DNA of 64,000 bases from Allorhizobium pseudoryzae (lineage in GTDB: Bacteria; Pseudomonadota; Alphaproteobacteria; Rhizobiales; Rhizobiaceae), in NCBI RefSeq assembly GCF_011046245.1, contig NZ_CP049244.1:744001-808000 (forward strand), given 5' to 3'. Below the pieces are notes generated by a model that saw only the letters and a program-made list of their open reading frames with translations, made no database searches and was not told where the DNA came from. A program made the translations under genes and the position numbers. How positions within the stretch are numbered: position 1 is the first letter of the stretch; the number at the start of each line of letters is the position of its first letter. Shown piece by piece: positions 46,715-56,173 of this stretch.

Positions 46715-47743
46715 ATGGCTGCGGCGACAATCAAGGACATTGCGAAGGCGCTTGGCCTGTCTGTGTCCACCGTGTCCCGCGCCTTGAGCGGCTCGGGGCG
46801 CATTCCGGAAGCAACCTGTGCGCGCGTGCGGGAGGCTGCGGAGAGCCTGGGTTACATGCCGAACCGCGCGGCGCAGATCCTCGTCGGCAAGCGCAACAGT
46901 GGCTTTGCCGGCCTCGTTCTGACGGATCCGGGCTATGGTCGCGAAGACAGCTATCTCGGCAGTTACATTTCCGGCTTGGGCAAGGGGCTGTCCGAAAGCG
47001 GCATAGACCTTTTTCTCTCGGCGGTGGCTGAAGGGCAGTCCGAGCTTTCGGTCATCCGCAACATTGTTGAAACGCGCCGTGCCGATGGTCTTATCCTCGG
47101 CCGAACCTCCGAGGTGGATCCGCGCGTTGCCTATCTTCTATCGGTGGGGTTTCCGTTCGTCACCCATGGCCGGGTGATGGATGACGACCTTGCCCATGAT
47201 TGGATCGATACGGATGGCGCAACGGCGTTCGGCGAAGCCTTCGATCTGCTTTACGCCCTCGGCCACCGATCCTTTGCGCTGCTGACGATCGAGGAGCCGA
47301 TGACGTTCCGTCTGCACCGGACCGACGGGTTGCTGGCGGCGATCGAGCGGTGCAACGATCCTGCCGTCTCGCTGACCATTGCGACGTCTCCCCGCTATGA
47401 CAGCGGACGTCGCCAGGTGGTCATCCGCGAGCTTCTGTCCGGCCCTCAGCGGCCCACGGCGATCATCGCCCTCTTTGATGGCCTGGCGCTCGCTGTTCTG
47501 CAGGAGGCCGAGCAGTTGGGTCTTCAGGTGCCGCACGATCTCAGCGTGATCGGCTTCGATAACATCGGCTCCGCCGCACTTTCCCGGCCGGGACTGACGA
47601 CCTTCGACAGCGATACCTTCGAGGCAGCCCGGCACTCCGCGCAGATGCTGGTCGCGCGCATAGCCGATCCCGATGCTCCGCCCATGACGCGATTGATCCG
47701 CCCGAAGCTGATCCTTCGCGACAGTCATGGACCGGCACGATGA
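46715..47743 (+). CDS. LacI family transcriptional regulator
   Basis: A 342-aa regulator with a LacI helix-turn-helix and hinge (IKDIAKALGLSVSTVSRALSGSGRIPEATCARVREAAESLGYMPNRAAQILV, split by helix boundaries). A sugar-binding-protein-like effector domain follows (GRTSEVDPRVAYLLSVGFPFVTHGR, SVIGFDNIGSAALSRPGLTTF). The ATG at 46715 (MAAATIKDI) follows GGGAGG. It is the first gene of an operon with a sugar importer and a glycosidase, so it likely responds to the imported glycoside. The gap to the binding-protein gene is 29 bp. Confidence 0.9.
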   Translation: MAAATIKDIAKALGLSVSTVSRALSGSGRIPEATCARVREAAESLGYMPNRAAQILVGKRNSGFAGLVLTDPGYGREDSYLGSYISGLGKGLSESGIDLFLSAVAEGQSELSVIRNIVETRRADGLILGRTSEVDPRVAYLLSVGFPFVTHGRVMDDDLAHDWIDTDGATAFGEAFDLLYALGHRSFALLTIEEPMTFRLHRTDGLLAAIERCNDPAVSLTIATSPRYDSGRRQVVIRELLSGPQRPTAIIALFDGLALAVLQEAEQLGLQVPHDLSVIGFDNIGSAALSRPGLTTFDSDTFEAARHSAQMLVARIADPDAPPMTRLIRPKLILRDSHGPAR

Positions 47744-47772
47744 CGATTTCGTTTTAACAAGGGAGGAAGAGC

Positions 47773-49038
47773 ATGAAAAATCAAACGAAACTGCTAAGTG
47801 GTCTCGCCGCTGCAATGATTGCCCTCATGGCAGGGCCTGCACTTGCCGAACCACTGTTCTGGTCGACGCAGGCTAAACCCGTCGAGGAAAGCCAGAAAAT
47901 GCGCGCCGACGTCCTGTCGAAATTTTCCGGCGGTGTCGATTATCAGGCCTCCGACGAAGGGCCCTGGCGCACCCGTATCGATGCCGAACTAAAGGCCGGC
48001 AAGGGCACGATCACGGTACTCGGGGGACTGCATGGGGAGCTGTCGGGTCTCGAAAACAATCTGGTCGATCTGTCCGCCATTGATCATGTGTCGATCGGGG
48101 ATGGCCTGATGCAGCTCGGCAAGCTCGGCACGTCCGAGCAGAAATACATACCCTGGATGCAGGCGACCTACCTGATGGCCGCCGACAAGAAGGCGCTGCA
48201 GTACCTGCCGCAGGGCGCCGATCTCAACAGCCTGACCTATGATCAGCTGATAGCCTGGGCCAAGGCCACAGCAGAGGCAACCGGCGGACCGAAGTTCGGC
48301 TTTCCGGCCGGGCCGAAAGGTCTGAAGCACAGGTTTTTCCAGGGGTTCCTGCTGCCGTCCTACACGCATTCGATGGTCAGCAACTTCCGGTCGGCTGAAG
48401 CGGAAACGGCGTGGAACAAGTTCAAGGAATTGTGGCAGTACACGAACCCCGCCTCGACCAACTACTCCTTCATGCAGGAACCGCTTCTGACAGGCGAAGT
48501 GCTCATTGCCTTCGATCACGTCGCCCGGCTTGCCGATGCCTTCAACAAGCGCCCGGATGACTTTGTGGCATTCCCTGCGCCTGCGGGTCCCAAGGGTCGG
48601 GCCTTCATGTCTGTCATCGCCGGGGTCGCCATCCCCAAGACAGCGCCGGACATGGAACAAGCAAAGGCTCTGGTCAGCTATATGCTGAAACCCGAGACAC
48701 AGGTGGCAACCCTGCGCGCCACCAACTTCTTCCCGGTTGTGAAGACGGATCTGCCGGCCGACCTGCCACCGTCCGTGAAGGTGTCCGGTCCCGCCATCAC
48801 TGCCATGACGGAAGCGAAGGACGCTCTGCCGACGCTGCTTCCCATGGGGCTTGGCGATAAGGGTGGCCAGTTCAATCAGGTGTATGTCGACACCTTCGAG
48901 CGGATCATTCTTGCGGGACAGGACGTCAAGCAGGTCCTGAACGATCAGGCCGAGGTCCTCCGTTCCCTGATGAAGGACACGAAGGCCCCCTGCTGGGCGC
49001 CTGATGCCGCCTCGGATGGTCCTTGCCCGGTCAACTGA
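47773..49038 (+). CDS. Sugar ABC transporter substrate-binding protein (family 1)
   Basis: A 421-aa periplasmic protein with signal peptide MKNQTKLLSGLAAAMIALMAGPALA (25 residues, as two parts around AAAMIAL). The mature part has binding-protein features such as AYTNPASTNYSFMQEPLLTGEVLIAFDH-like segments and FVAFPAPAGPKGRAFMSVIAGVAIPK. A C-terminal Cys pair (CWAPDAASDGPC) may form a disulfide. GGGAGGAAG precedes the ATG. It is followed by two stem-loops that probably raise its expression above that of the permeases. Confidence 0.87.
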   Translation: MKNQTKLLSGLAAAMIALMAGPALAEPLFWSTQAKPVEESQKMRADVLSKFSGGVDYQASDEGPWRTRIDAELKAGKGTITVLGGLHGELSGLENNLVDLSAIDHVSIGDGLMQLGKLGTSEQKYIPWMQATYLMAADKKALQYLPQGADLNSLTYDQLIAWAKATAEATGGPKFGFPAGPKGLKHRFFQGFLLPSYTHSMVSNFRSAEAETAWNKFKELWQYTNPASTNYSFMQEPLLTGEVLIAFDHVARLADAFNKRPDDFVAFPAPAGPKGRAFMSVIAGVAIPKTAPDMEQAKALVSYMLKPETQVATLRATNFFPVVKTDLPADLPPSVKVSGPAITAMTEAKDALPTLLPMGLGDKGGQFNQVYVDTFERIILAGQDVKQVLNDQAEVLRSLMKDTKAPCWAPDAASDGPCPVN

Positions 49039-49057
49039 CCGGACGGTTCGCCACCGG

Positions 49058-49090
49058 TTCATTCACCCGGTCTCTTGCCGGGTGAATGAA
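49058..49090 (+). repeat. Stem-loop between binding-protein and permease genes
   Basis: A perfect 13-bp inverted repeat (49058-49070 and 49078-49090) with a 7-nt loop. No T-run follows. In ABC operons such hairpins protect the binding-protein mRNA and lower downstream expression. Confidence 0.7.
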
Positions 49091-49097
49091 TGGAAAC

Positions 49098-49117
49098 GCG
49101 AACGGACTTCCGTTCGC
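49098..49117 (+). repeat. Second stem-loop in the same gap
   Basis: GCGAACGGA (49098-49106) and TCCGTTCGC (49109-49117), 9-bp arms with a 2-nt loop, directly behind the first hairpin. Confidence 0.65.
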
Positions 49118-49155
49118 CCGCTTGAACGACGCCCGCCGGTCTGAAAGGTCCAGCC

Positions 49156-49998
49156 ATGTCCCGCATGCTGCCCTACATGCTCTTGCTGCCTGCAACAGCA
49201 TTCCTCTGCCTGTTCTTTCTCTACCCGTTCTCACTCGTCGCCATCGACAGCGTGACGCGTGATGGCGTCTATAGCCTGGAGAACTTCCAGCGCATGGCCG
49301 GGCATTGGAAGTTCGGGTCCGCCTTCTGGAATACGATGCTGCTGGCAGCCGCGGTCGTTCCCGTTCAGCTTGTGCTGGCGCTCACCATGGCAAGCATCGT
49401 CAGCAAACTTCAGACCGGACGTTCGACGATCCTTTACATTTTCGCCATTCCGCTTGGCATCTCAGACCTCGCGGCGGGCCTGATCTGGCTGTCGATCTTC
49501 GAGCAGTCCGGCTTCCTGAACAGCTTTCTCGTGGGTCTTGGAATTCTGGACAAGCCGATGCTCCTGCTCGGCTACCAGACCCACTGGATCATCTTCCTCG
49601 CCATCGTGCTGGCAGAGGTGTGGCGCGCCACCGCGATCATGATGGTCATCCTGGTCGCCGGCATGGGCCTCATCCCGAAGGAATATGGTGAGGCGGCGCA
49701 AGTGTTCGGCGCAACCCGCTGGCAACGTTTCTACAAAGTCACGCTTCCCATGCTGAAGCCCAGCCTGCAGACGGCCCTCATTCTGCGCGTCATTCTGGCG
49801 TTCGAGGTCTTTGCCGTCGTCGTTGCGCTGGGGGGCACGCAGGTTCCGGTGCTGATGTCGGAAACCTACCAATGGCAATTCGCCCTTCAGGATCGTGGCG
49901 TCGCCGCAGCATTGGCCATGGTCATCCTCGGCGTCTCGGTGGCTTTCACCCTTTTGATCCTGCGTTTGCTTCACGTTCCCAAGGAGGCACGTCCATGA
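49156..49998 (+). CDS. Sugar ABC transporter permease (MalF/UgpA type)
   Basis: A 280-aa permease with six membrane segments (PYMLLLPATAFLCLFFLYPFSL at the N-terminus) and the coupling loop EYGEAAQVFGATRWQRFYKVTLPMLKP (about 176-202). It forms the channel with the next gene's product, whose start it overlaps by 4 nt. Confidence 0.9.
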   Translation: MSRMLPYMLLLPATAFLCLFFLYPFSLVAIDSVTRDGVYSLENFQRMAGHWKFGSAFWNTMLLAAAVVPVQLVLALTMASIVSKLQTGRSTILYIFAIPLGISDLAAGLIWLSIFEQSGFLNSFLVGLGILDKPMLLLGYQTHWIIFLAIVLAEVWRATAIMMVILVAGMGLIPKEYGEAAQVFGATRWQRFYKVTLPMLKPSLQTALILRVILAFEVFAVVVALGGTQVPVLMSETYQWQFALQDRGVAAALAMVILGVSVAFTLLILRLLHVPKEARP

Positions 49999-50825
49999 CC
50001 CAATCCGCCGTCGACCCCAAGATCCGGCGCTCGGGCAGGTGGGTGTTTGTCACCGGTGTCGCTCTCCTGGTCATCTGGGTCCTGCTGCCGATCTGGCTGC
50101 TTTTCGTCAATGCCTTGTCGACGCCCGAAGAAGTCGCCGCCTTTCCGAAATCACTGTGGCCTTCTTTCGATCTCGCGTCGCTCAGCTTCTTTTTCGGCTT
50201 CTCCGGTGTGGCGGATGCGCTGCTGAACTCCGTGCTCGTTGCCTGCGCCACGATGATCCTGTCGATCGGCATTGGCGCTCCGGCCGGTTATGCGATGTCT
50301 CGTTTCGACTTCGCGGGAAAGGAACTGTTTCGTTTCCTCGTCGTCATGACGCGCGCCTTTCCGCTGCCGCTGCTTGCCCTGCCTCTGGCGGTGATGTTCA
50401 TCCGCACGGGGCTCGACGACACGATCCTCGGTCTTGCCCTGGTGCACACGACGCTGGCGCTGCCGTTTGCGGTCCTCATCACCTTTTCCCTGTTTTCCGG
50501 AATTCCGCTTGAACTGGAGGAAGCCGCCTGGACGCTCGGCTGTACACGGCTTCAGGCCTTCATCAAGGTGATCCTGCCGCTCGCAGCGCCCGGCATTGCC
50601 GCAAGCGCCGTCTTTGCCTTCGTCATCAGCTGGAATGAAGTGTTCGCGGCGGCGGTTCTGACCATCGAGAACCGCACCCTGACAGCCTTCCTGCTGCAGT
50701 CGCTCGACGTGTCACCCCTGCCGCTCAAGTTCGCCGGCGGCGCGGCGCTCGTCATGCCTGCACTCATCTTCATATTCGCCGTTCGCAAATACCTGTTTGC
50801 GATGTGGGGCATCGCAAACCGATAG
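49995..50825 (+). CDS. Sugar ABC transporter permease (MalG/UgpE type)
   Basis: A 276-aa permease. It has WVLLPIWLLFVNALSTPEEV near the N-terminus, AGYAMSRFDFAGKELFRF and the coupling loop ELEEAAWTLGCTRLQAFIKVILPLAAPGI. The ATG at 49995 overlaps the previous stop; GGAGG is close before it. The longer open frame runs through the preceding gene. Confidence 0.9.
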   Translation: MTQSAVDPKIRRSGRWVFVTGVALLVIWVLLPIWLLFVNALSTPEEVAAFPKSLWPSFDLASLSFFFGFSGVADALLNSVLVACATMILSIGIGAPAGYAMSRFDFAGKELFRFLVVMTRAFPLPLLALPLAVMFIRTGLDDTILGLALVHTTLALPFAVLITFSLFSGIPLELEEAAWTLGCTRLQAFIKVILPLAAPGIAASAVFAFVISWNEVFAAAVLTIENRTLTAFLLQSLDVSPLPLKFAGGAALVMPALIFIFAVRKYLFAMWGIANR

Positions 50826-50834
50826 GGAGAACCC

Positions 50835-51872
50835 ATGGCTATCATCGAAATCAAGGATGTCGCCAAGAGCTTTGGCAGCTTCAAGGCCCTGCATTCCGTG
50901 GATCTCACCATCTCCGATCAGGAGTTCATGGTGCTGCTGGGCGCATCCGGCTGTGGCAAGACGACATTGCTGCGCATCATTGCGGGGCTCGAGACGCCTT
51001 CCACCGGCGAGGTGTGGATCGGCGGTCGGCGGGTGGATCACTTGCCGCCGCGCGAGCGGGGCATCGCGATGGTGTTCCAGAACTATGCGGTTTTCCCGCA
51101 TCTTACAGTGTTCGAGAACATCGCCTTCGGGCTGAGAATGAAGAAGCTTCCGCAGGCAGATGTTCAGCGGCGCGTGAACCGCTGCGCGGAACTGATGCAC
51201 ATCGAGCAATTGCTGCAGCGCTATTCCGGCCAGTTGTCGGGCGGTCAGCGTCAGCGTGTGGCCGTCGCGCGTGCGCTTGCCATGGAACCGGATGTGATCC
51301 TGATGGACGAACCGCTCTCCAATCTGGATGCGCTGCTGAGGCTCGAAATGCGCGCCGAGCTGAAGGGTGTGCTGGCCGAAAGCAAGACGACGACGATCTA
51401 TGTGACGCACGATCAGGTCGAAGCGATGAGTCTTGCCGATCGCATCAGCGTGATGAACGGCGGCATGATCGTGCAGGCTGCAAAGCCGGTCGAGGTCTAT
51501 CGCAATCCGGCCGCGCGCTTCGTCGGCAGCTTTATCGGCAATCCGCCGATGAACTTCCTTCCGGCCAGACCGGCAGGCGAGGGGCAGTGGCAGGTCGCAG
51601 GGCAGACCCTGCCCGGTCCGCGGGTGAAGGCTGCCGAATTTGCGGTGAGACCCGAAGACGTTCAGCCCGCCAGTTCCGGGTTCGCCTTGGAGGTGCGCGT
51701 TGTTGAGCCGCTCGGCCCCCATACTCTGGTGACCGGAACGCTGGAGGGTCATTCCTTCCGCGCCGTTCTTGACAGCAACCTCGTTCCGCGCCCGGGCGAT
51801 ACGCTTCATCTTGCTCCGGTTCCGGATCGCATTCGGTGGTTCGACCCCGAAACCCAGACAGCCCTCATCTGA
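50835..51872 (+). CDS. Sugar ABC transporter ATPase (MalK/UgpC type)
   Basis: A 345-aa ATPase. Walker A is GASGCGKTT, signature LSGGQRQRVAVARAL, Walker B VILMDEPLSNLDALLRLEMRAEL, switch THDQVEAMSLADRI. A C-terminal TOBE/regulatory domain follows (FAVRPEDVQPAS, LEVRVVEPLGPHTLVTG). It energises the two permeases encoded just upstream. The glycosidase gene begins 11 nt after its stop. Confidence 0.92.
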   Translation: MAIIEIKDVAKSFGSFKALHSVDLTISDQEFMVLLGASGCGKTTLLRIIAGLETPSTGEVWIGGRRVDHLPPRERGIAMVFQNYAVFPHLTVFENIAFGLRMKKLPQADVQRRVNRCAELMHIEQLLQRYSGQLSGGQRQRVAVARALAMEPDVILMDEPLSNLDALLRLEMRAELKGVLAESKTTTIYVTHDQVEAMSLADRISVMNGGMIVQAAKPVEVYRNPAARFVGSFIGNPPMNFLPARPAGEGQWQVAGQTLPGPRVKAAEFAVRPEDVQPASSGFALEVRVVEPLGPHTLVTGTLEGHSFRAVLDSNLVPRPGDTLHLAPVPDRIRWFDPETQTALI

Positions 51873-51883
51873 AAGTTCATCCC

Positions 51884-53143
51884 ATGAGCACTCTTGCCGA
51901 CACTGCCATCGAGATCCTGCGTGAAAACGATCGCGGCACCTATACGGTGCCGACCAAAGGGCTCTATCCGTTTCAATGGAATTGGGATTCCTGCCTCACG
52001 GCCCTCGGCCAGCATCATTTCGACGAAGATCGCGCCTGGCGGGAAATCGAAACGCTGTTTGACAATCAGTGGCCCTGCGGCATGGTTCCGCACATCGTGT
52101 TTCATCAGATGGATGATGGCTATTTCCCCGGTCCGCAGGTCTGGGCGACCGGTCGCCCGGTGCCGACCTCCGGCATCACCCAACCTCCCGTGGCCGGCTT
52201 TTCGCTGAAGCGGCTGTTCGACCGCGCCAAAGATACGGCCCTCGCGGAGGCGCGCGTGAAAGCCCTTCTGCCGAAGGTCGCGAAATGGCATCGCTGGTTT
52301 TACGAAACGCGTGATCCGCGCGGGGAGGGGCTTGTTGCCATCATTCATCCCTGGGAGGCGGGGCGAGACAATTCCATCGACTGGGATGAACCGTTTGAGA
52401 GGGTGCCGACCGAGGGCATCACGCCCTATGTTCGTCGCGACACCCAGCATGCCAACCCGGCGCATCGCCCGACCATGGAACAGTATGACCGTTACCTCTG
52501 GCTGGTCGAACATTTCCGCGGACTGGGCTGGGACACGTCGAAACTGCATGATGCCTCCCCTTTCCAGGTTGTCGATCCCGGCTTCAACGCCATCCTCATC
52601 CGCAGTTGCGCTGATCTGGCCGATCTGGCGGATCACCTGGGAGAGGCGGAGCTGGCGCGGGAGAACCGGCAATTCGCCGAGAAGGGCATTGCCGCCATGG
52701 AAACGCTGTGGTCCGAGCCCCACGGGCAATACTTGTGCCGTGATCGGACGCGGGGCACATTGGTGGACAGCGCTTCGGTCGGCGGATTGCTGGCCGCTTT
52801 CTGCGCCATTCCTACCGATCGGGCCGCTGCGATCGCGCGAACCATCGACAATCACGGCACGCGGTTTCGCGTTGCCAGCCATCCGCCGCAGGATAGCCGT
52901 TTCGACGCGAAGCGTTACTGGCGGGGACCGGTCTGGCTGGTGATCAATTACATGATCGCCGATGGCTTGAGACGTGCAGGAGAAGTGGATGCCGCGGCCA
53001 AGATCACGGCCTCTAGCCTGGACCTGATCCGGGAAAGCGGCTTTGCGGAATATTATGACCCGATGACGGGGGAGCCCCTGGGCGGCGGACGCTTCACCTG
53101 GACGGCAGCCATGGTGCTCGAATTCCTCTCCATGGAGCAGTGA
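51884..53143 (+). CDS. GH63-like alpha-glycosidase (mannosyl-/glucosylglycerate hydrolase type)
   Basis: A 419-aa (alpha/alpha)6-barrel glycosidase. Motifs are QWNWDSCLTALG, WPCGMVPHIVF, HPWEAGRDNSIDWD (probable general acid Asp), RYWRGPVWLVINYMIADGL and AEYYDPMTGEPLGGGRFTWTAAM (probable base Glu). This pattern is that of GH63 mannosylglycerate/glucosylglycerate hydrolases. No signal peptide is visible, so it works on imported substrate. The start at 51884 gives MSTLADTAIEIL; the frame before it overlaps the ATPase gene. The operon thus probably imports and cleaves a glycosylglycerate or similar alpha-glycoside (inference). Confidence 0.8.
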   Translation: MSTLADTAIEILRENDRGTYTVPTKGLYPFQWNWDSCLTALGQHHFDEDRAWREIETLFDNQWPCGMVPHIVFHQMDDGYFPGPQVWATGRPVPTSGITQPPVAGFSLKRLFDRAKDTALAEARVKALLPKVAKWHRWFYETRDPRGEGLVAIIHPWEAGRDNSIDWDEPFERVPTEGITPYVRRDTQHANPAHRPTMEQYDRYLWLVEHFRGLGWDTSKLHDASPFQVVDPGFNAILIRSCADLADLADHLGEAELARENRQFAEKGIAAMETLWSEPHGQYLCRDRTRGTLVDSASVGGLLAAFCAIPTDRAAAIARTIDNHGTRFRVASHPPQDSRFDAKRYWRGPVWLVINYMIADGLRRAGEVDAAAKITASSLDLIRESGFAEYYDPMTGEPLGGGRFTWTAAMVLEFLSMEQ

Positions 53144-53172
53144 TCTGCCGATCCTGGCGGTCAATGCTCATT

Positions 53173-53203
53173 AAAAAACCCCCCACCCCTGCGGTGGGAG
53201 GCT
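53173..53203 (-). terminator. Strong terminator between convergent operons
   Basis: On the minus strand a GC-rich stem (CCTCCCACC with GGTGGGGGG, short loop) is followed by TTTTTT. It would end the leftward amidase/TRAP operon about 100 bp after its last gene; on the plus strand it ends in GGCTTTG and may work weakly for the glycosidase operon. Confidence 0.8.
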
Positions 53204-53300
53204 TTGCACCTTACGCGAACCTGTGTGTACGGCACGCGTGCTGCACATGACAGCGACTGCTTCGCGCACGGAAGCAGCGCGATCGGGTGACGGACCCGCC

Positions 53301-54089
53301 TCAGAGGGAAAGATCGGCGTTCGCCAGGTCCGTCACGAGCATGTAACCGGGAGCGTGGGTGATCGAAAATGGGGGGGCGGCTCGGGCGATGGCTGCCTGG
53401 GGGGTGACACCGCAGGCCCAGAAAACCGGAATTTCATCGGCCTCGATGCGGACAGCATCGCCATAGTCGGGAGCCGAGATATCCTTGATGCCGATGTCCG
53501 ACGGATCGCCGATATGAACCGGTGCGCCATGAACAGAGGGAAAACGGCTGGTGATCTGTATCGCCTTGATCGCATCCTGCGGCTTCATCGGGCGCATGGA
53601 AACGACGAGCGGGCCCGAAAAGACGCCGGCCGGCACCGTTTCGATCGATGTCCTGTACATCGGCACATTCGTCCCGTCCTCGATGTGACGGACGGGGATG
53701 TTCGAGGCAAGAAGCGCCTCCTCGAACGAAAACGAACATCCGATCGCAAAACTTACGAGATCGTCGCGCCAGATGTCCCGGATATCGTGCGGTTCGGCGA
53801 CGAGCTTGCCGTTTTCCCAGACGCGGTAGCGCGGAACGTCGGTGCGGATGTCCAGATCGTGGCCAAGCGTTTCGATCATCGGCACGCCAACGTCCGACAC
53901 GCCGATCAGCGGACAGGGTTTCGGGTTGCGCTGGCAGAACAGCAGGAAATCATAGGCGATCTCGCGCGGCAAGATTGCCAGATTGGCCTGTACGAAGCCG
54001 GGAGCCTGATTGGCGGTCGGGCTGGAGAGCGCACGCGTGCGCACCTTCTGCCGGACCTGATGGGCAGCGGAGCCTGCAGCAAAGGTCAT
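53301..54089 (-). CDS. DUF1445 putative hydro-lyase (D-glutamate cyclase-like family)
   Basis: A 262-aa protein of the DUF1445 family: [97 protein letters not shown] and [11 protein letters not shown] are all hallmark blocks. It is usually annotated as putative hydro-lyase; a mitochondrial member is known as D-glutamate cyclase (D-glutamate/5-oxo-D-proline). Its ATG overlaps the amidase stop by 4 nt. It is the last gene of the TRAP/DUF2848/amidase operon. Confidence 0.88.
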   Translation of the reverse strand: MTFAAGSAAHQVRQKVRTRALSSPTANQAPGFVQANLAILPREIAYDFLLFCQRNPKPCPLIGVSDVGVPMIETLGHDLDIRTDVPRYRVWENGKLVAEPHDIRDIWRDDLVSFAIGCSFSFEEALLASNIPVRHIEDGTNVPMYRTSIETVPAGVFSGPLVVSMRPMKPQDAIKAIQITSRFPSVHGAPVHIGDPSDIGIKDISAPDYGDAVRIEADEIPVFWACGVTPQAAIARAAPPFSITHAPGYMLVTDLANADLSL

Positions 54090-55453
54090 TGTTCGGTCGT
54101 CCTCACAGTGAGGGCTTGTTCAATGGCGAGACCGACCGACAGGATTTTCGCATCCGTCATCGGGCCGCCGGCGATCATCAGGCCGACAGGAGCGGAGCCG
54201 GCCTCATGACACGGCACGGAGAGCGCGCATCCATCGAGGAAGTTGATCATCGTCGGATTGCGGAGCATCAGACCGTTGGTCGCGAAAAAGACCTGATCAT
54301 CGGCGTCCAACTCGGCGGCTGCGGGTGCGATCATCGGTACGGTCGGCATCAGGACGGCATCGAACCCGACAAGTTTGTCATTCACGCCCTTCTGCCAGGC
54401 GGTGCGTGCCTGCAGCACATCAAGATAATCCGCAGCGCTGATATCCCGGCCGCGCAGGATGCGTCCACGCACCCGCTGGTCATAGGTATCGCCCCGGCTT
54501 TCCAGCAGACTGCGGTGCCAATGCCATGCCTCGGCGGCGATCAATCCGCCCTTCGAGTTGATGGCCGCAAGCTGAGCAAATTCCGGTACATCGATCTCGA
54601 TTATCTGTGCGCCCTCCTGCGAGAGGAGGCTGAGGCTCGCGGCAAAGGTGGCCGAAACATGATCGTCCATGTCGTTGAGGACAACGGTCTGTGGCACCGC
54701 GAGCCTCAGGCCAGCCAAAGGCATGGCCCGGATGCCGCGGTCCGTTTCGCCGGAAATGATGCCGTCGATCACGGCGCAGCAGGCAACACTTGCCGCAATC
54801 GGCCCGATGGAATCGAGCGAGGTCGAAAGCGGCAGAACGGCGTCGCGGCTGACGCGACGGGCGGTCGGTTTGAAGCCGGTCAGCCCACAGAGCGCGGCCG
54901 GAATGCGGATCGAGCCGCCGGTATCGGTGCCGATGGCCGCAACCGCCATGCCGTCCGTCACCGAGACGGCGGCGCCGGAGGACGAGCCGCCCGGAATGCG
55001 GCCGGTTACCCGATCGTAAGCGTTGAGCGGCGTGCCGTAGTGCGGGTTGAGGCCGAGACCGGAAAAGGCGAATTCGCTCATGTTGGTCGTGCCGGTAATG
55101 ACCGCGCCGGCACGGGCAAGTGCCTGCACGACGGGCGCATCCGCGGCTGCCGGTGCTGCATCCCGGTTGGCGATGCTGCCCGCCGTCGTCACTTCGCCGG
55201 CAAGGTCGAAGAGATCCTTGACGGAGATGGCAACACCTTCCAGCGGCGACCGCACCTGGCCGACGCTGCGCATCAAGTCGGAGGCATCCGCCATGGCGCG
55301 TGCGCGCGCATGATTGCGACGGATAAAGGTTTTCGCACCCTGGCCGGCCGGATCGCTGATCGCCGAAAGGGCGGCGTCGACGAGAGCACGGCTTGTTGCC
55401 TCTCCTGAGCCAAGCGATGCAGATACGTCAGCAAGCGTCTTGTAGCGCGCCAT
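54086..55453 (-). CDS. Amidase signature family protein
   Basis: A 455-aa amidase with the Ser-cisSer-Lys triad: Lys79 (AISVKDLFD), Ser157 ([12 protein letters not shown]) and Ser181 ([12 protein letters not shown]). Usual length. It hydrolyses amide or ureido bonds; the substrate is not evident. It starts just after DUF2848 (1 nt gap) and overlaps the DUF1445 gene, so these three cytoplasmic proteins likely act in one pathway on a compound imported by the TRAP system. Confidence 0.92.
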   Translation of the reverse strand: MARYKTLADVSASLGSGEATSRALVDAALSAISDPAGQGAKTFIRRNHARARAMADASDLMRSVGQVRSPLEGVAISVKDLFDLAGEVTTAGSIANRDAAPAAADAPVVQALARAGAVITGTTNMSEFAFSGLGLNPHYGTPLNAYDRVTGRIPGGSSSGAAVSVTDGMAVAAIGTDTGGSIRIPAALCGLTGFKPTARRVSRDAVLPLSTSLDSIGPIAASVACCAVIDGIISGETDRGIRAMPLAGLRLAVPQTVVLNDMDDHVSATFAASLSLLSQEGAQIIEIDVPEFAQLAAINSKGGLIAAEAWHWHRSLLESRGDTYDQRVRGRILRGRDISAADYLDVLQARTAWQKGVNDKLVGFDAVLMPTVPMIAPAAAELDADDQVFFATNGLMLRNPTMINFLDGCALSVPCHEAGSAPVGLMIAGGPMTDAKILSVGLAIEQALTVRTTEQ

Positions 55454-55454
55454 C

Positions 55455-56141
55455 TCAACGGACCTCGGGCAGGGTTTCGATCGTGTAGCTGTGGCGGATA
55501 CGGCGGTTCAACACCGGATCGGACAGCTCCATCGTGAAGCGGCCGGAGGGACGAATGCCGCCGATGGCGCCAACCGTACCGCAGATCATGCCGGTCTTCT
55601 CCGGAAGAGAGGCTTCGCCGCCGGTCAGGCCGAGGATCAGGTCCTGGGGCGTGCGCAGGCTGGACAGCGGACCTTCCTGATAGAGCGTCTCGGCGCCGTT
55701 CTCGTCGATCCAGGAGCGCATGATCAGCTGATCCCAGTGATCGGCGACTTCGGCAAAAGGCCATGCGGTGCTGGCGATCGGCTTGGCGCAGATCTGCTTT
55801 GACAGGGCAACACTATGGGATTCGAGCTTGCGGTCCGTATGATCGGAGGCAAGCGAAACGTAGAGCGCTTCCCCGGAGCGGAAGATAAACGTTTCCACCT
55901 CGCCGGAGCTTTCGGTGCCGACCGACTGGATGACGTCCGCCTGAACGGCGGTGTTGTCGGACACGCGGTAAAAGAGCGGCACGGCGCTTGGGCGCGGAAC
56001 GCCGATCGCGGCCAGTTCTTCGATATGATGATCGATCGCCGCCCGGTCACGGCCGGCCCAGCCCGCAACGACGAGTTGGTCGATCTCGACGGCGAGTTCA
56101 GAGCGGGAGGATACGGATTCGATCGTGAAATGCAGTTTCAT
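55455..56141 (-). CDS. DUF2848 family protein
   Basis: A 228-aa protein I recognise as DUF2848 from VVAGWAGRDRAAIDHHIEELAAIGVPRPSAVPLFYRVS, SDHTDRKLESHSVALSKQICAKPIAS and the SWIDENGAETLYQEG region. The LFYRVS and SDHTDR blocks recall fumarylacetoacetate-hydrolase-like folds, with possible metal ligands. Function unknown; the family is often linked to amidases and TRAP or ABC importers. The ATG at 56141 is inside a longer open frame that overlaps the TRAP permease gene. Confidence 0.83.
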   Translation of the reverse strand: MKLHFTIESVSSRSELAVEIDQLVVAGWAGRDRAAIDHHIEELAAIGVPRPSAVPLFYRVSDNTAVQADVIQSVGTESSGEVETFIFRSGEALYVSLASDHTDRKLESHSVALSKQICAKPIASTAWPFAEVADHWDQLIMRSWIDENGAETLYQEGPLSSLRTPQDLILGLTGGEASLPEKTGMICGTVGAIGGIRPSGRFTMELSDPVLNRRIRHSYTIETLPEVR

Positions 56142-56173
56142 GGGATATTCCGGATTCTGTGTCTGGCGAAGGA

